DNA of 64,000 nucleotides from Pseudomonadota bacterium (lineage in GTDB: Bacteria > Pseudomonadota > Alphaproteobacteria > Rhizobiales > Xanthobacteraceae), in assembly GCA_023404675.1 (NCBI GenBank), contig JAEYAW010000034.1, positions 62,001 through 126,000 of the forward strand. The letters run 5' to 3'. Both the position numbers and the translations under genes were made by a program. The notes beneath the pieces are model-generated. The model made no database searches, was not told the origin of the DNA, and saw nothing but the letters and a program-made list of their open reading frames with translations. Shown in pieces: positions 17,276 through 26,265 of the stretch (position 1 is the stretch's first letter; every line of letters starts with the position of its first letter).

Positions 17276-18859
17276 CTATAGCCGTCGGCTGGCTAGCACG
17301 ATGGCAAGCAGGGCCTTGGACGCAAGGCTCAGGCCACCGCCGCCGTCGCCGCGATCCTCGATGCCGTGACCGGGCACGAGGTTTCTGATGCCGCCGCTGC
17401 GCGCCACCTTCGACAGAACATGCGGGATGCGCACGGGCTCGTCCACGGGCTGCTGCGACCAGGTCGTGGTGTCGGGAGCGTTGCCCGGCAAGCCGACCGG
17501 CACGGTGAGCATCGAGGGCGTGTGGCTGAACTCGACGGCGGAGGCGAGGCGCGTGAAGGTGCCGAGCGGCGTATCCTGATCGATGCCATGGTCGACCATG
17601 TCCTGATCCGAGACCGGAGCATAGGGTTCCGCATCGCGCGGCTCGACAAGGCTGGCGGCAAGCGTCGCACAGCGGCTGAGCGATGCGCCTGCGCGCCAGA
17701 ACCCGCCCATCTCCTCGCGCTCCGCCAGCGCCGCGACGGTCGCGATCGCGGCAAGATAGCCGGTGATGTAATCGTTCAGCAGCACGGAGATCAGCGTGGG
17801 CGCGTCCAATCCCTCCGAATTGACATGCATCATGCCGCTGACGGCCTGACCGATCTGCTCGAACCCCTTGCGGTCCGCCCACGGCGTCGAAGGCGAGGCA
17901 TAGGATGCATTGGCGTAGATCAGGCTCGGGTTGATCTCGCGTAGCGTGGCCTCATCCAGCCCCATGCGATCGAGCGCGCCGGGCGAATTGCTGTTCACCA
18001 GAACATCCGCCTCGCGCAGCAGCGCGACGAGCCGGGCCTTGCCGGACTGGCTCTTGACGTCCGTCAGGATGCACTTCTTTCCCCAGTTGACATCGAGCCA
18101 CAACGGCAACACCCAGTCACCCACCGGCGGCTGCACCTTGATCACCTCGGCCCCCTGTTCAGCGAGCAGACGGCCGATCGTCGGGCCCGCCACCAGATGC
18201 GCCATCTCGACCACGCGCACGCCTTCCAGCGGCCGGCGCTTCGCCTTGCCGAGCCGCCGCCGGTCGCCGCCGCCCCGCGCTTCCACTTCGAGGATCGGAA
18301 GCCGCGCGGTCGCACCGCCCTGCGGATGCGCCAGCCACTCCCCGGGGCTCCGCACGACGCCCGCCGGAATGCGGAGCGCCGCCATCTCGTCCTCGATCTG
18401 CTGCGCGCCCTTCTTCTCGACCGCGGCCTGGATGGCATGAGCCGAGTTGGAGCACTGGAAGTAGTCGAGCAGCGCGTCGCGCAGATGCGGATGAAGCCCG
18501 ATCATGGTGACGTAGCGGCCGTCCTTCGCGCGATACGTCCCATTGTCAGGCCCGATCGGCCAGGTATCCATCAGACAGCCATAGCCATTGAGAAACTGAA
18601 GCTGGCCCGAATTGAGCAGCAGGCCGCACCGGCGCCGATTCAGCTTCATGGTCTGCGCCGGCAGGCCCCGCATCACACCGATATGCTCGACGACCGCGCC
18701 GAAGGCCGCCATCACGCCGGCTGCATAGTCGTGCGCCTTGATCGGGCTGATGGTGTAGGAGACTCCTGGCTCGACTGAAATCTTCGCGGGGTCGATCGCA
18801 AAGGGCAGCGCTGCGGAGATTTCATCAAAAACTTTTTTCTGCAGGGGATGCTCGATCAT
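17276..18859 (-). CDS. CaiB/BaiF-family (class III) CoA-transferase
   Basis: A 527-aa protein. The first 190 residues are an extra, partly CaiB-like half (YTISPIKAHDYAAGVMAAFGAVVEH). The main domain begins near residue 195 with RPLEGVRVVEMAHLVAGPTIGRLLAEQGAEVIKVQPP, followed by DVNWGKKCILTDVKSQSGKA, ADVLVNSNSPGALDRMGL and LLNDYITGYLAAIATVAAL, where the Asp corresponds to the usual catalytic position. The family moves CoA between carboxylic acids. The start MIEHPLQKK at 18859 is chosen because the frame upstream looks non-coding. The C-terminal ~25 residues look atypical. It stands alone; no substrate clue. Confidence 0.88.
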   Translation of the reverse strand: MIEHPLQKKVFDEISAALPFAIDPAKISVEPGVSYTISPIKAHDYAAGVMAAFGAVVEHIGVMRGLPAQTMKLNRRRCGLLLNSGQLQFLNGYGCLMDTWPIGPDNGTYRAKDGRYVTMIGLHPHLRDALLDYFQCSNSAHAIQAAVEKKGAQQIEDEMAALRIPAGVVRSPGEWLAHPQGGATARLPILEVEARGGGDRRRLGKAKRRPLEGVRVVEMAHLVAGPTIGRLLAEQGAEVIKVQPPVGDWVLPLWLDVNWGKKCILTDVKSQSGKARLVALLREADVLVNSNSPGALDRMGLDEATLREINPSLIYANASYASPSTPWADRKGFEQIGQAVSGMMHVNSEGLDAPTLISVLLNDYITGYLAAIATVAALAEREEMGGFWRAGASLSRCATLAASLVEPRDAEPYAPVSDQDMVDHGIDQDTPLGTFTRLASAVEFSHTPSMLTVPVGLPGNAPDTTTWSQQPVDEPVRIPHVLSKVARSGGIRNLVPGHGIEDRGDGGGGLSLASKALLAIVLASRRL

Positions 18860-19251
18860 TGCCTGAGATCTCTCCGTTGACTCGAACTGCCGCGCGCGTG
18901 AGCGGCGCTCGACGAGCGCTTTCGATGGCGAAACGGTAGTTCGGCGCAACGCACGCTTCCGAGTTAAGAGCCGCAAAGAAAGCCAAATCGCTGCGAAGAC
19001 GTCTTCGCTTCCGATATCACGTGCCGTCGGGCCGCTCGGGAGATCGAGACGACCCCGCCCGTCGCCCCTCTTCCCGGGTCGATGGCTGAAAGTCCCGCTC
19101 CGCGCGCGGCCGGCGGCGCAAGCGGAAGACCCTTTGGAACGATTTGCCCGGATTTGCAGCGCTTCACTCGGGAAGCTCCCCATCGCGGCATAGCGTCCGC
19201 AGGGGGCCGCGTCGTTGCGCGACCTCCTGATGAACGGCGGCGGGGTCTGCA
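18860..19251. other. 392-bp divergent intergenic region, contains a 16-bp perfect palindrome
   Basis: The region lies between the divergent CaiB-type and porin genes and shows no convincing ORF. A perfect 16-bp palindrome, GCGAAGAC/GTCTTCGC, occupies 18993-19008 with no spacer; it is a candidate operator for one of the two genes. No promoter hexamers stand out in the rest. Confidence 0.4.
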
Positions 19252-20859
19252 ATGACGAGCAAGCGTTTCTGGCTGGGAGTATCGGCGGCTGTCTTACTGG
19301 GGAGCGGCTCCGCCCTGGCGGACGAAGGACTGGTCAATTTCGGCAACATCGATCAGGAAGCACCGTCCGTCGCGGCACCCGCGCAGCGCCCCTCACAGAA
19401 GCGAGCCGGCAAGAGGGGACAGTCGGCCGCCGTGAAGACTCCCCCTGTCGCCGCCGATCCCTTCGGTCCGGTGCCGACAAGCCACCTGATCTCGCTGGTC
19501 AACCTCGCGCCCGGCCTTCTTGCCTATTTCAACAACGGGCCGACCTTCGGCCTTCCGGGCACGGTGACGGGAGACATCTGGGAGCGCACCCAGTTGCTCG
19601 GCGACTGGGGCGGGACCCGAACGGAGCTGGCGCGCAAGGGCTTCTTCTTCGATATCTATTCCACGAGCTATTATCAGAACATCACGTCGGGCGGCCTCAA
19701 GACGGGCGAGTCGTTCGTCCAGAACACCCAGTTCTCGGTGAACATCGACACCGCGCGCGCGGGCTGGTGGTCCGGCGGCATCATTCACGTCGCCGCCCAG
19801 TGGCGCACCGGCGATTCACCGGCCAACACGTTCACCGCCGGTGCCAGCGCGCCGCAGTATACGGGCCTCGTGTTTCCAGACCCTGCGCTCTCGCACGATA
19901 TCCAGCCCACCGAATACTATCTGACGCAGGCGCTGAGCCGCCAGTTCAGCGTCGTCGTCGGCAAGATCAGCAACATCTTCATTCCGGATCAGACCGCGTT
20001 CGGGAACAGCTACAAATATCATTTCGCAAATTTCAACTTCAACAAGAACCCGATGACGCCGAATTTCTACAATCCGACGTCACTGGCCGTACTCGGCGTC
20101 TGGGCTCTCAGCCCGAAATTCGCGATCGCGGGCGGCGTGCTCGATCCCAACAGCAAGGCCAGCAACTTCGCCGCGCACGCGTTCGACAACGTGAACCTCT
20201 ACATCATGTCCGTGATGTCCTATGACATCGGTGGCCTGCCCGGTCAGTTCTCGCCGGCCTTCAACTGGTCGAACAAACCGAAAGTCGATCTGGACAAGCC
20301 GTTCGGCGCCCTGACCTCGCCGGCCGCCGTCAGCCAGGCGATCGGCGGACTGCTCGGCGCGAACGCGCTCGAAGGGCTGCCGACGAACTACCGAAGCGAC
20401 AGCTGGTTCGCGATCGCCAATGCCTCGCAGTATCTGTACGTCAAGGATGACCCCGCAACCATCGCGCACAAGCTGAAAAGCGGCGAACTGATCCGAGGCG
20501 TCGGCGTCTTCGCGCGCGTGGGATACGCGCCCGAGGAAACCAACATCGTTTCCCGGGATGCCAGCATCGCCGTCTTTGCACACGGACTGTTCGATGAACG
20601 CCGGTACGACAGCTTCGGCGTCGGCGTCTATCACAACACCATCAGCAGCAGCTTCAAGGACAGCCTCGCACGCATGACTCATGGCACGGCGTCGGCCAGC
20701 GATGAGACCGGCATCGAGGTGTTCTACAACTTCGCGATCACGCCGGCCGTGCGCGTCATTCCGAGCTATCAGCACATCTGGAATCCGCTCGCCGCCCAGG
20801 TCGCCGAAGGGCACAAGAGCGCGGATATCTTCCAGACACGGCTGACGGTGAGCTGGTAA
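19252..20859 (+). CDS. oprB: OprB-family carbohydrate-selective porin
   Basis: A 535-aa outer-membrane protein. A Sec signal peptide (KRFWLGVSAAVLLGSGSALADE) is followed by a Pro/Ala/Lys-rich linker to about residue 70. The OprB barrel then starts (WERTQLLGDWGGTRTELARKGFFFDIYSTSYYQN) and the protein ends in LTVSW, an aromatic C-terminal residue typical of beta-barrel proteins. OprB porins admit glucose and other sugars; some relatives pass other small solutes. It is followed by opgC after 135 bp with a hairpin between, so they may be separate transcripts. Confidence 0.9.
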   Translation: MTSKRFWLGVSAAVLLGSGSALADEGLVNFGNIDQEAPSVAAPAQRPSQKRAGKRGQSAAVKTPPVAADPFGPVPTSHLISLVNLAPGLLAYFNNGPTFGLPGTVTGDIWERTQLLGDWGGTRTELARKGFFFDIYSTSYYQNITSGGLKTGESFVQNTQFSVNIDTARAGWWSGGIIHVAAQWRTGDSPANTFTAGASAPQYTGLVFPDPALSHDIQPTEYYLTQALSRQFSVVVGKISNIFIPDQTAFGNSYKYHFANFNFNKNPMTPNFYNPTSLAVLGVWALSPKFAIAGGVLDPNSKASNFAAHAFDNVNLYIMSVMSYDIGGLPGQFSPAFNWSNKPKVDLDKPFGALTSPAAVSQAIGGLLGANALEGLPTNYRSDSWFAIANASQYLYVKDDPATIAHKLKSGELIRGVGVFARVGYAPEETNIVSRDASIAVFAHGLFDERRYDSFGVGVYHNTISSSFKDSLARMTHGTASASDETGIEVFYNFAITPAVRVIPSYQHIWNPLAAQVAEGHKSADIFQTRLTVSW

Positions 20860-20885
20860 GCTGAGGCCAGCCGACGCGAGGCAGA

Positions 20886-20909
20886 ACCCTGCCGTTTTGC
20901 GGGCAGGGT
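20886..20909 (+). terminator. Hairpin after the OprB porin gene
   Basis: A perfect 8-bp stem ACCCTGCC / GGCAGGGT with an 8-nt loop lies 27 bases after the porin stop codon. No run of T follows, so it may be a weak terminator or an mRNA-stabilising end rather than a strong intrinsic terminator. Confidence 0.4.
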
Positions 20910-20994
20910 CACCTGATCGCGGCAAAAGGGGCTTGCATCACGGCCGGACGAGCCGACGGCCATTCAGCGCGGACAACGGAAGCGGGAGACAACA

Positions 20995-22143
20995 ATGAAG
21001 GTCACGGCCACGCTCCCGATCAAGGGCCGCGACCTTCGCCTCGACCTGTTTCGAGGCCTGGCCAACTGGGGAATCTTTCTTGATCACATCCCCAACAACG
21101 TCACGAACTGGATCACCACGCGCAACTACGGGTTCAGCGACGCCGCCGACCTTTTCATCTTCGTTTCCGGATACACCGTCGCCTTTGTCTTCGCCCGCAT
21201 GATGCTTGAGCGTGGCTTCATCATCGGCGGCACGCGTCTGGTGCGCCGGGTGTGGCAGATCTACGTGGCGCACGTCTTCCTGTTCGTGATCTATCTCGCC
21301 GAGATCGGATATCTCGCCCAGAAATACGGCAAGAGCAGCAACTTCACCGACGATTTCAATATCAGGGGGTTCCTCGATGCACCCGCGCAGTTTCTCTTCG
21401 AGGGATTGATCCTGAAGTTCAAGCCCGTCAACATGGACGTGCTGCCGGTCTATATCGTGCTGATGGGCGTGTTTCCTCCCGTTCTGTGGCTGATGCTCCG
21501 CAGGCCCCACCTGACGCTGGCCGCCTCTTCGCTTCTTTATCTGGCCGCGCGCCATTTCGGGTGGAACCTGCCGGCCTATCCAGCGGGCGTGTGGTACTTC
21601 AACCCGTTCGCCTGGCAGTTGCTGTTCGTGTTCGGCGCCTGGTTCGCGCTCGGCGGCGCACAGACGTCGATGCCATTCATCCGGTCGCGAACGGCGCTGG
21701 TTCTCGGCATCGCCTATCTGCTGTTCGCGCTGGTGATGACCGTGGCGACCTGGTCGGAGACGGTTCGTTCGCTCGTTCCCACCGCGCTCTACGATCTGTT
21801 CAACCCAAACGACAAAACCAACCTGGCGCCCTACAGGCTGCTGCATTTCATCGTGTTCGCTTTTTTCGTCGTGCGCCTGCTCCCGAAGGATTGGGCCGGC
21901 CTGAACTGGCGACTCTTTCGCCCGGCCATCAAATGCGGCCAGCAGTCGCTCGAAGTGTTCTGCTCCGGAATCTTCCTGTCATTCGCCGCCCATTTCGTTC
22001 TGGTCGAGGTGACGGGAGCGGTCTGGATGCAGGTGCTAGTCAGCCTTGCCGGGATTTGCGCGATGACGGCCATCGCCTATTATCGGTCGTGGTCGAAATC
22101 CGTGGACAAGACACCGAAAGTGGCGGCTCCCGGCGGCAATTGA
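20995..22143 (+). CDS. opgC: OpgC-family membrane acyltransferase (periplasmic glucan succinylation)
   Basis: A 382-aa integral membrane protein with about ten hydrophobic segments. It opens with RDLRLDLFRGLANWGIFLDHIPNNVTNW, the characteristic OpgC start with the Arg/Asp/Asp residues expected near the active site, and then FSDAADLFIFVSGYTVAFVFARMM. OpgC adds succinyl groups to osmoregulated periplasmic glucans. The size fits the family. The glucan synthase genes are not in the window. An ATG preceded by a GGGAG-like element starts the gene. Confidence 0.9.
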   Translation: MKVTATLPIKGRDLRLDLFRGLANWGIFLDHIPNNVTNWITTRNYGFSDAADLFIFVSGYTVAFVFARMMLERGFIIGGTRLVRRVWQIYVAHVFLFVIYLAEIGYLAQKYGKSSNFTDDFNIRGFLDAPAQFLFEGLILKFKPVNMDVLPVYIVLMGVFPPVLWLMLRRPHLTLAASSLLYLAARHFGWNLPAYPAGVWYFNPFAWQLLFVFGAWFALGGAQTSMPFIRSRTALVLGIAYLLFALVMTVATWSETVRSLVPTALYDLFNPNDKTNLAPYRLLHFIVFAFFVVRLLPKDWAGLNWRLFRPAIKCGQQSLEVFCSGIFLSFAAHFVLVEVTGAVWMQVLVSLAGICAMTAIAYYRSWSKSVDKTPKVAAPGGN

Positions 22144-22153
22144 GCGGCCTGCC

Positions 22154-25024
22154 TTATCCCGACGTCCACTTTTCCAGAAGACACCGCGCCTGTTTCATGT
22201 CGGCAGTCGCAAATCCTTCGCGGAATTTCGCATAGACCGACCCGAGAAGCTCTCTGGCGATGTCGATCCGTCCGCGACGTTCTTCCATCCGGCTCAGATT
22301 CAACGCGGCGCGAAGCTCCCAGAACAACGCGCCCTGTCCAGCCGACAATTCCAGCGATCGGCGGAAGCAGTCCCCGGCAAGATCAATGTCGCCGCCTTCC
22401 ATCTCCATGGCGATTTCACCCTTGATCCTCAACGCCTCGGGCAACCACCACAGCACGCTGTTTCGCTCGCTCCGCGCGATGGCCTCGTCCGCCAGCAGCA
22501 GGCCCTCGTCGCTACGGCCGATACGGGCGAGAGTGACCGCGAGAATCGAAAGAAACGAGGTATACTGAACCTCGAACTGTGCTTCCGACAGCCCGCGCAG
22601 CCCGGCCCTGAGCTTGTCTTCGGCGTCGCAATAGTCGCCTCGCTTGGCAAGCAGCGCACCCTCGAAGCCAAGCGTGCAGGCCTGATAACTCGGCAGCTGA
22701 TGCCGGTCCGACCAGTCGCGCAAGGCGCTGATGGCGCGTTCGGCTTCGTCCAGATCACCCAGCCGCATCGAGATCGGACAACCGCACCAGGCCAGCGCGA
22801 AGCACATCGAAACCGCGTGGCCGCCGGCTTCCGCGTCCGCCATCACCTGCCGCGTGGTGCTCATGGCCTGATCGAGCTGGCCGCTCAGCCACTGGATATT
22901 TCCGACGACACAGCGGGCCTGAATGGTGTGATCAAGGCCGGATCGCAGCACCGGCGCACGGGTTGCGATCGGCTTCACCCGCGCGAACGCTTTCTGCGCA
23001 TAGGCCATGGCGCGTGCATAGTCTCCCAGATAGACGAGAGCGCCGCTGAACAGAAAATCCGCCGTGGACAGCGCAACGGGGTTGGACGAGCCCCGGACAA
23101 CCGCCTCGGCCCGCTGCGCCAGCGCCAGGGCTTCCCGAAATTGTTCGAGCCGCAGGCACAGATTCGTCAGCCCGGATATGGCCCGCAGATGATAGCCGAC
23201 ATCCCCCAGCCTTTCCGCGAGTTCGCTGGCCCGAAGCAGCGCCGCGCGCGCCGGGTTGCTGTCCCCGGCAGTGTGCATCAGGGACATCCCGAACTCGGTT
23301 CGCAGCACCATCTCGCGTCGGGTGTCGCGGTCCTCGTCACCGAGCACGGATATGGCTCTGCTGGTCCAGGTCTGGCATTCCGTCAGAAGTGACATCTCCA
23401 GCCAGATCGGCGCGGAGGCCGCCGCCAGCGCGATCGCAATGTGCCTGTCGCCGTCCGGACCAAAAGCAAAGGTGAGCGCGGCCCGGATATTATCGATATC
23501 CGGAATCGCGATTCCAGCGAGGGTTGCGCGCTTCCCTGCCGTGGCCTGTTCAGCCGCTTCGAGGTGTCCGGCGAAATATGTGGCAAGCCGCAGCGCGAGA
23601 AGATCGCTTTCGCCCTGCCCGGCGATCTTCTCCAGACCATACGATCGCGTCGTCATCAGCAGATGGAAGCGGGCATCGCCCTCGCTGACATCGGCGGCAA
23701 CGAGCGACTTCACAACAAGGTTGGCGATGTCCCCGCCGATATCCGCAAGCCCATCGCCGGGACCACAGACCACGGCCTGCGCGGCTTCGAGCGTGAAGCC
23801 GCCGACAAACACCGCAAGACGCCTGAACACGGTCTGCTCCCGCGGGCTCAGGAGCCGATAGCTCCAGTCGAGAGTGTCTCTGATCGTGTGCTGGCGCGGC
23901 CGCGCGCCGCGCGAACCATGCCCGAGAAGTCCCAGACTGTCGTCGAGCCGGGATGCCAGGCCGCGCACGCCGAACGCATCGACACGGGCAGCAGCGAACT
24001 CGATGGCGAGCGGCATGCCATCCAGCTTCCGGCAGATCTCCGCCGCGCTGGGCGCATCGGCATCCGTGAGCGTAAATTCGCCCGCCATGGCCGCGGCCCG
24101 GTCGGCGAACAACTGGATCGCCGGAAATCCCATCGCTTCGCTGGACGTCAGGCTGGCGTAGTCCTCCGGAACGTCAAGCGGAGCCAACCGGTAGACCTGT
24201 TCGCCATCGTGGCGGAGCGGCTCGCGGCTGGTGGAAAGCACGTGGATCCAGCGCGCGCCTCGCAACAGGCTGACGACAAGGATCGCAGCCTCCTCGATCA
24301 CGTGCTCGCAATTGTCGAGCACCAGCAGGAGGCGCTTCTCGCTCAGCGCGCCGACGAGACCGGGCAACGGCTCTTCGGACCTGACCTCCAGCCCGAGCGC
24401 TGCGGCAAGCGCCGTCGGGACAAGCTTCGGATCCGTGACGGGCGCAAGATCGACCAGCCAGACGCCGTCCTCGAAGGCTCCGATGCAGCGCTCCGCGACC
24501 TCCAGCGCCACGGCGGTCTTTCCGACCCCGCCGGGACCAACAACGGTGAGGGAGCGCTGTGCGGCAACTTTCCGGGCGAGGTTGCCGACGATGGACTCCC
24601 GGCCGATCAGTCGGACGACCTGCACGGGCAGATTGTGCCGCACCGTCGGTCGCTGTCCGGCTCCGCCCGAAGGCATCTCCCTGCGGGAGATCGTGACCGG
24701 AGCGACGAAGCGATAGCCGCGCCCGGGAATATTCACGATGTATCGATTACCGTCCTGCCCGTCGCCGAGCGCGCGGCGCAGCGCCGTGACATGGACCGTG
24801 AGGTTAGCTTCTACGACGATGGTGTCGGGCCAGACGATCGCGACGAGTTCACGCTTGCTGACAAGTTCACCTGCCCGCGTAACGAGAGCGATCAGGACAT
24901 CCAGCGCACGGCTCCCAATACGAACGGGGCGATCCCCGTTCCACAGGGTTCGCTCTCCGTTGAGAAGACGAAAGGGGCCAAACCTGAACTCGCAGGCCCC
25001 GATCTCTTTTGGTCGCTCATTCAC
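22154..25024 (-). CDS. Large winged-helix / NTPase / TPR transcriptional regulator
   Basis: A 956-aa single-chain regulator. Residues about 10-110 form an OmpR/PhoB-type winged helix (VRIGSRALDVLIALVTRAGELVSKRELVAIVWPD...VNIPGRGYRFVAPV). From about 150 follows an STAND/NB-ARC-like NTPase with Walker A VVGPGGVGKTAVAL and Walker B RLLLVLDNCEHV. The C-terminal half consists of TPR-like helical repeats. Such proteins usually sense a ligand through the repeats. The start is a GTG at 25024. It converges on opgC with 10 bp between stop codons; its target genes are not evident. Confidence 0.88.
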   Translation of the reverse strand: MNERPKEIGACEFRFGPFRLLNGERTLWNGDRPVRIGSRALDVLIALVTRAGELVSKRELVAIVWPDTIVVEANLTVHVTALRRALGDGQDGNRYIVNIPGRGYRFVAPVTISRREMPSGGAGQRPTVRHNLPVQVVRLIGRESIVGNLARKVAAQRSLTVVGPGGVGKTAVALEVAERCIGAFEDGVWLVDLAPVTDPKLVPTALAAALGLEVRSEEPLPGLVGALSEKRLLLVLDNCEHVIEEAAILVVSLLRGARWIHVLSTSREPLRHDGEQVYRLAPLDVPEDYASLTSSEAMGFPAIQLFADRAAAMAGEFTLTDADAPSAAEICRKLDGMPLAIEFAAARVDAFGVRGLASRLDDSLGLLGHGSRGARPRQHTIRDTLDWSYRLLSPREQTVFRRLAVFVGGFTLEAAQAVVCGPGDGLADIGGDIANLVVKSLVAADVSEGDARFHLLMTTRSYGLEKIAGQGESDLLALRLATYFAGHLEAAEQATAGKRATLAGIAIPDIDNIRAALTFAFGPDGDRHIAIALAAASAPIWLEMSLLTECQTWTSRAISVLGDEDRDTRREMVLRTEFGMSLMHTAGDSNPARAALLRASELAERLGDVGYHLRAISGLTNLCLRLEQFREALALAQRAEAVVRGSSNPVALSTADFLFSGALVYLGDYARAMAYAQKAFARVKPIATRAPVLRSGLDHTIQARCVVGNIQWLSGQLDQAMSTTRQVMADAEAGGHAVSMCFALAWCGCPISMRLGDLDEAERAISALRDWSDRHQLPSYQACTLGFEGALLAKRGDYCDAEDKLRAGLRGLSEAQFEVQYTSFLSILAVTLARIGRSDEGLLLADEAIARSERNSVLWWLPEALRIKGEIAMEMEGGDIDLAGDCFRRSLELSAGQGALFWELRAALNLSRMEERRGRIDIARELLGSVYAKFREGFATADMKQARCLLEKWTSG

Positions 25025-25155
25025 CTCAGTCGCCCGATCTGCCGGTAGAGCTGCGGTACCAATATGATGTTACCTGCAGCTTGTCCACGCGCCCTCGCGC
25101 CCACGACGGCGGACCCGCCGCGCATCTCCTGCGGCAGCCTCTGCGAGGCAACGGT

Positions 25156-25584
25156 CTAGGGCTTTTCAAGCCGCTCGACCTGTATTGCGATCGCCTCAAG
25201 TCGCGCGAGCAGGGCATGGGCGATCGCGTGCTCAGCGCGCATCATCGCCAGAAGCGCAACTTCCGTGGCGAGCACGGCCCGGCGCTCGAAACGATCCGCC
25301 CTCGCATGCAACCGATCCGTCTGCCGAAGCTGCTTCCATCGCGAAAGCTGGGGCATCGCCTCCGCGTCCTCGCGTTCCCAGCGATCGAAATCCGAGTTCG
25401 CCGCAGTCATGCGATTGCGAGCGCTGGCATCCTGCGCACCGGCGTCGGCAAGATGCGCACGAAGCTTCGCCTCATCGATTCCCTCGCTCTCGAAGACCCA
25501 CACGCTGGCGCGATCAAAGCTTGCGGCAAGCTCGGACAAATTCGAGCAGATGTCGTCTTTCAACTGCCCCGTGTTCCCGGCCAT
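25156..25584 (-). CDS. Hypothetical protein, helical and charged
   Basis: A 142-aa soluble protein that I do not recognise. It is Ala-, Arg- and Glu-rich and predicted by eye to be almost all helix (SELAASFDRASVWVFESEGIDEAKLRAHLADAG, then RADRFERRAVLATEVALLAMMRAEHAIAHALLARLEAIAIQVERLEKP), possibly a coiled coil. There is no signal peptide. The start MAGNTGQLKDD at 25584 is preferred over one 33 codons upstream because the upstream part looks non-coding. It is not clearly linked to either neighbour. Confidence 0.55.
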   Translation of the reverse strand: MAGNTGQLKDDICSNLSELAASFDRASVWVFESEGIDEAKLRAHLADAGAQDASARNRMTAANSDFDRWEREDAEAMPQLSRWKQLRQTDRLHARADRFERRAVLATEVALLAMMRAEHAIAHALLARLEAIAIQVERLEKP

Positions 25585-25838
25585 GGCTAGCTCGCCCTGG
25601 GATGATTTTCTGGTGTGGCACGCGGAGATTGGCAGGTCGGCGCCGCCATTCGAGTAAATTTCGCCAAAAACCTGCAAAGCCATCGATCGGGAACGACTCG
25701 CCCGGAATCGCGGGCGGCATCTGCGGGTTCGTCTGCAAGTTCGCCTGCCGGTGGATTTGCAAGTTTTTGGCCTGATTTAGTGGTGCGGTCCGTCTCCCGC
25801 GCGCAATCTGCCGCCACCTTGCCGACAGAGTGTGAAAC

Positions 25839-26093
25839 ATGGCGCGTGTCCTGTCATCAGCCCCGAAATTCCCGCTCGGCATCGCCGTTGTTCTGGCCGT
25901 CCTGTTCATACAGACGCCGTCCCGCGCACAGGACGGGACGCCGGCTCAACGCAATGCCTGCAAGCCGGATGTCTTCAGGCTCTGCAAGAATTACATCCCG
26001 GACCGGACGGCGATCACTGCCTGCCTCGAACGCAATGTGAAGAACCTCAGCCCCGATTGCCGCGAGGTCTTCTCCGATCATCACCCAAGATGA
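25839..26093 (+). CDS. Small secreted Cys-rich-repeat protein
   Basis: An 84-aa protein with a Sec signal peptide (PLGIAVVLAVLFIQTPSRAQ, cleavage expected near AQ-DG). The mature part has a four-cysteine pattern C-x7-C-x12-C-x11-C (NACKPDVFRLCKNYIPDR... ACLERNVKNLSPDCREVF). This fits the 'cysteine-rich repeat' family seen in many rhizobiales, probably forming two disulfides in the periplasm. Function unknown. It ends about 170 bp before the convergent lpd gene. Confidence 0.75.
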   Translation: MARVLSSAPKFPLGIAVVLAVLFIQTPSRAQDGTPAQRNACKPDVFRLCKNYIPDRTAITACLERNVKNLSPDCREVFSDHHPR

Positions 26094-26265
26094 TGTCTCG
26101 TATCGCCTTGACCGCAGCTAAAGGCTTGCTCGCACCGACCGCACTGTAATCCTACCCTTGAGACAACAGCGACACCCCACCTTCGGACACGCAGGTTTTC
26201 GAGGCGACCTCTCGGAGAAAGCCAGGGTCGACTCTTCTCGTCCTCCTCCCGTGATATTGGATGGC

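Noticed and set aside
23441..25048. 535-aa open frame on the plus strand opposite the TPR regulator
   Set aside because: Same reason: it mirrors the codon pattern of the 956-aa regulator gene and shows no domain.
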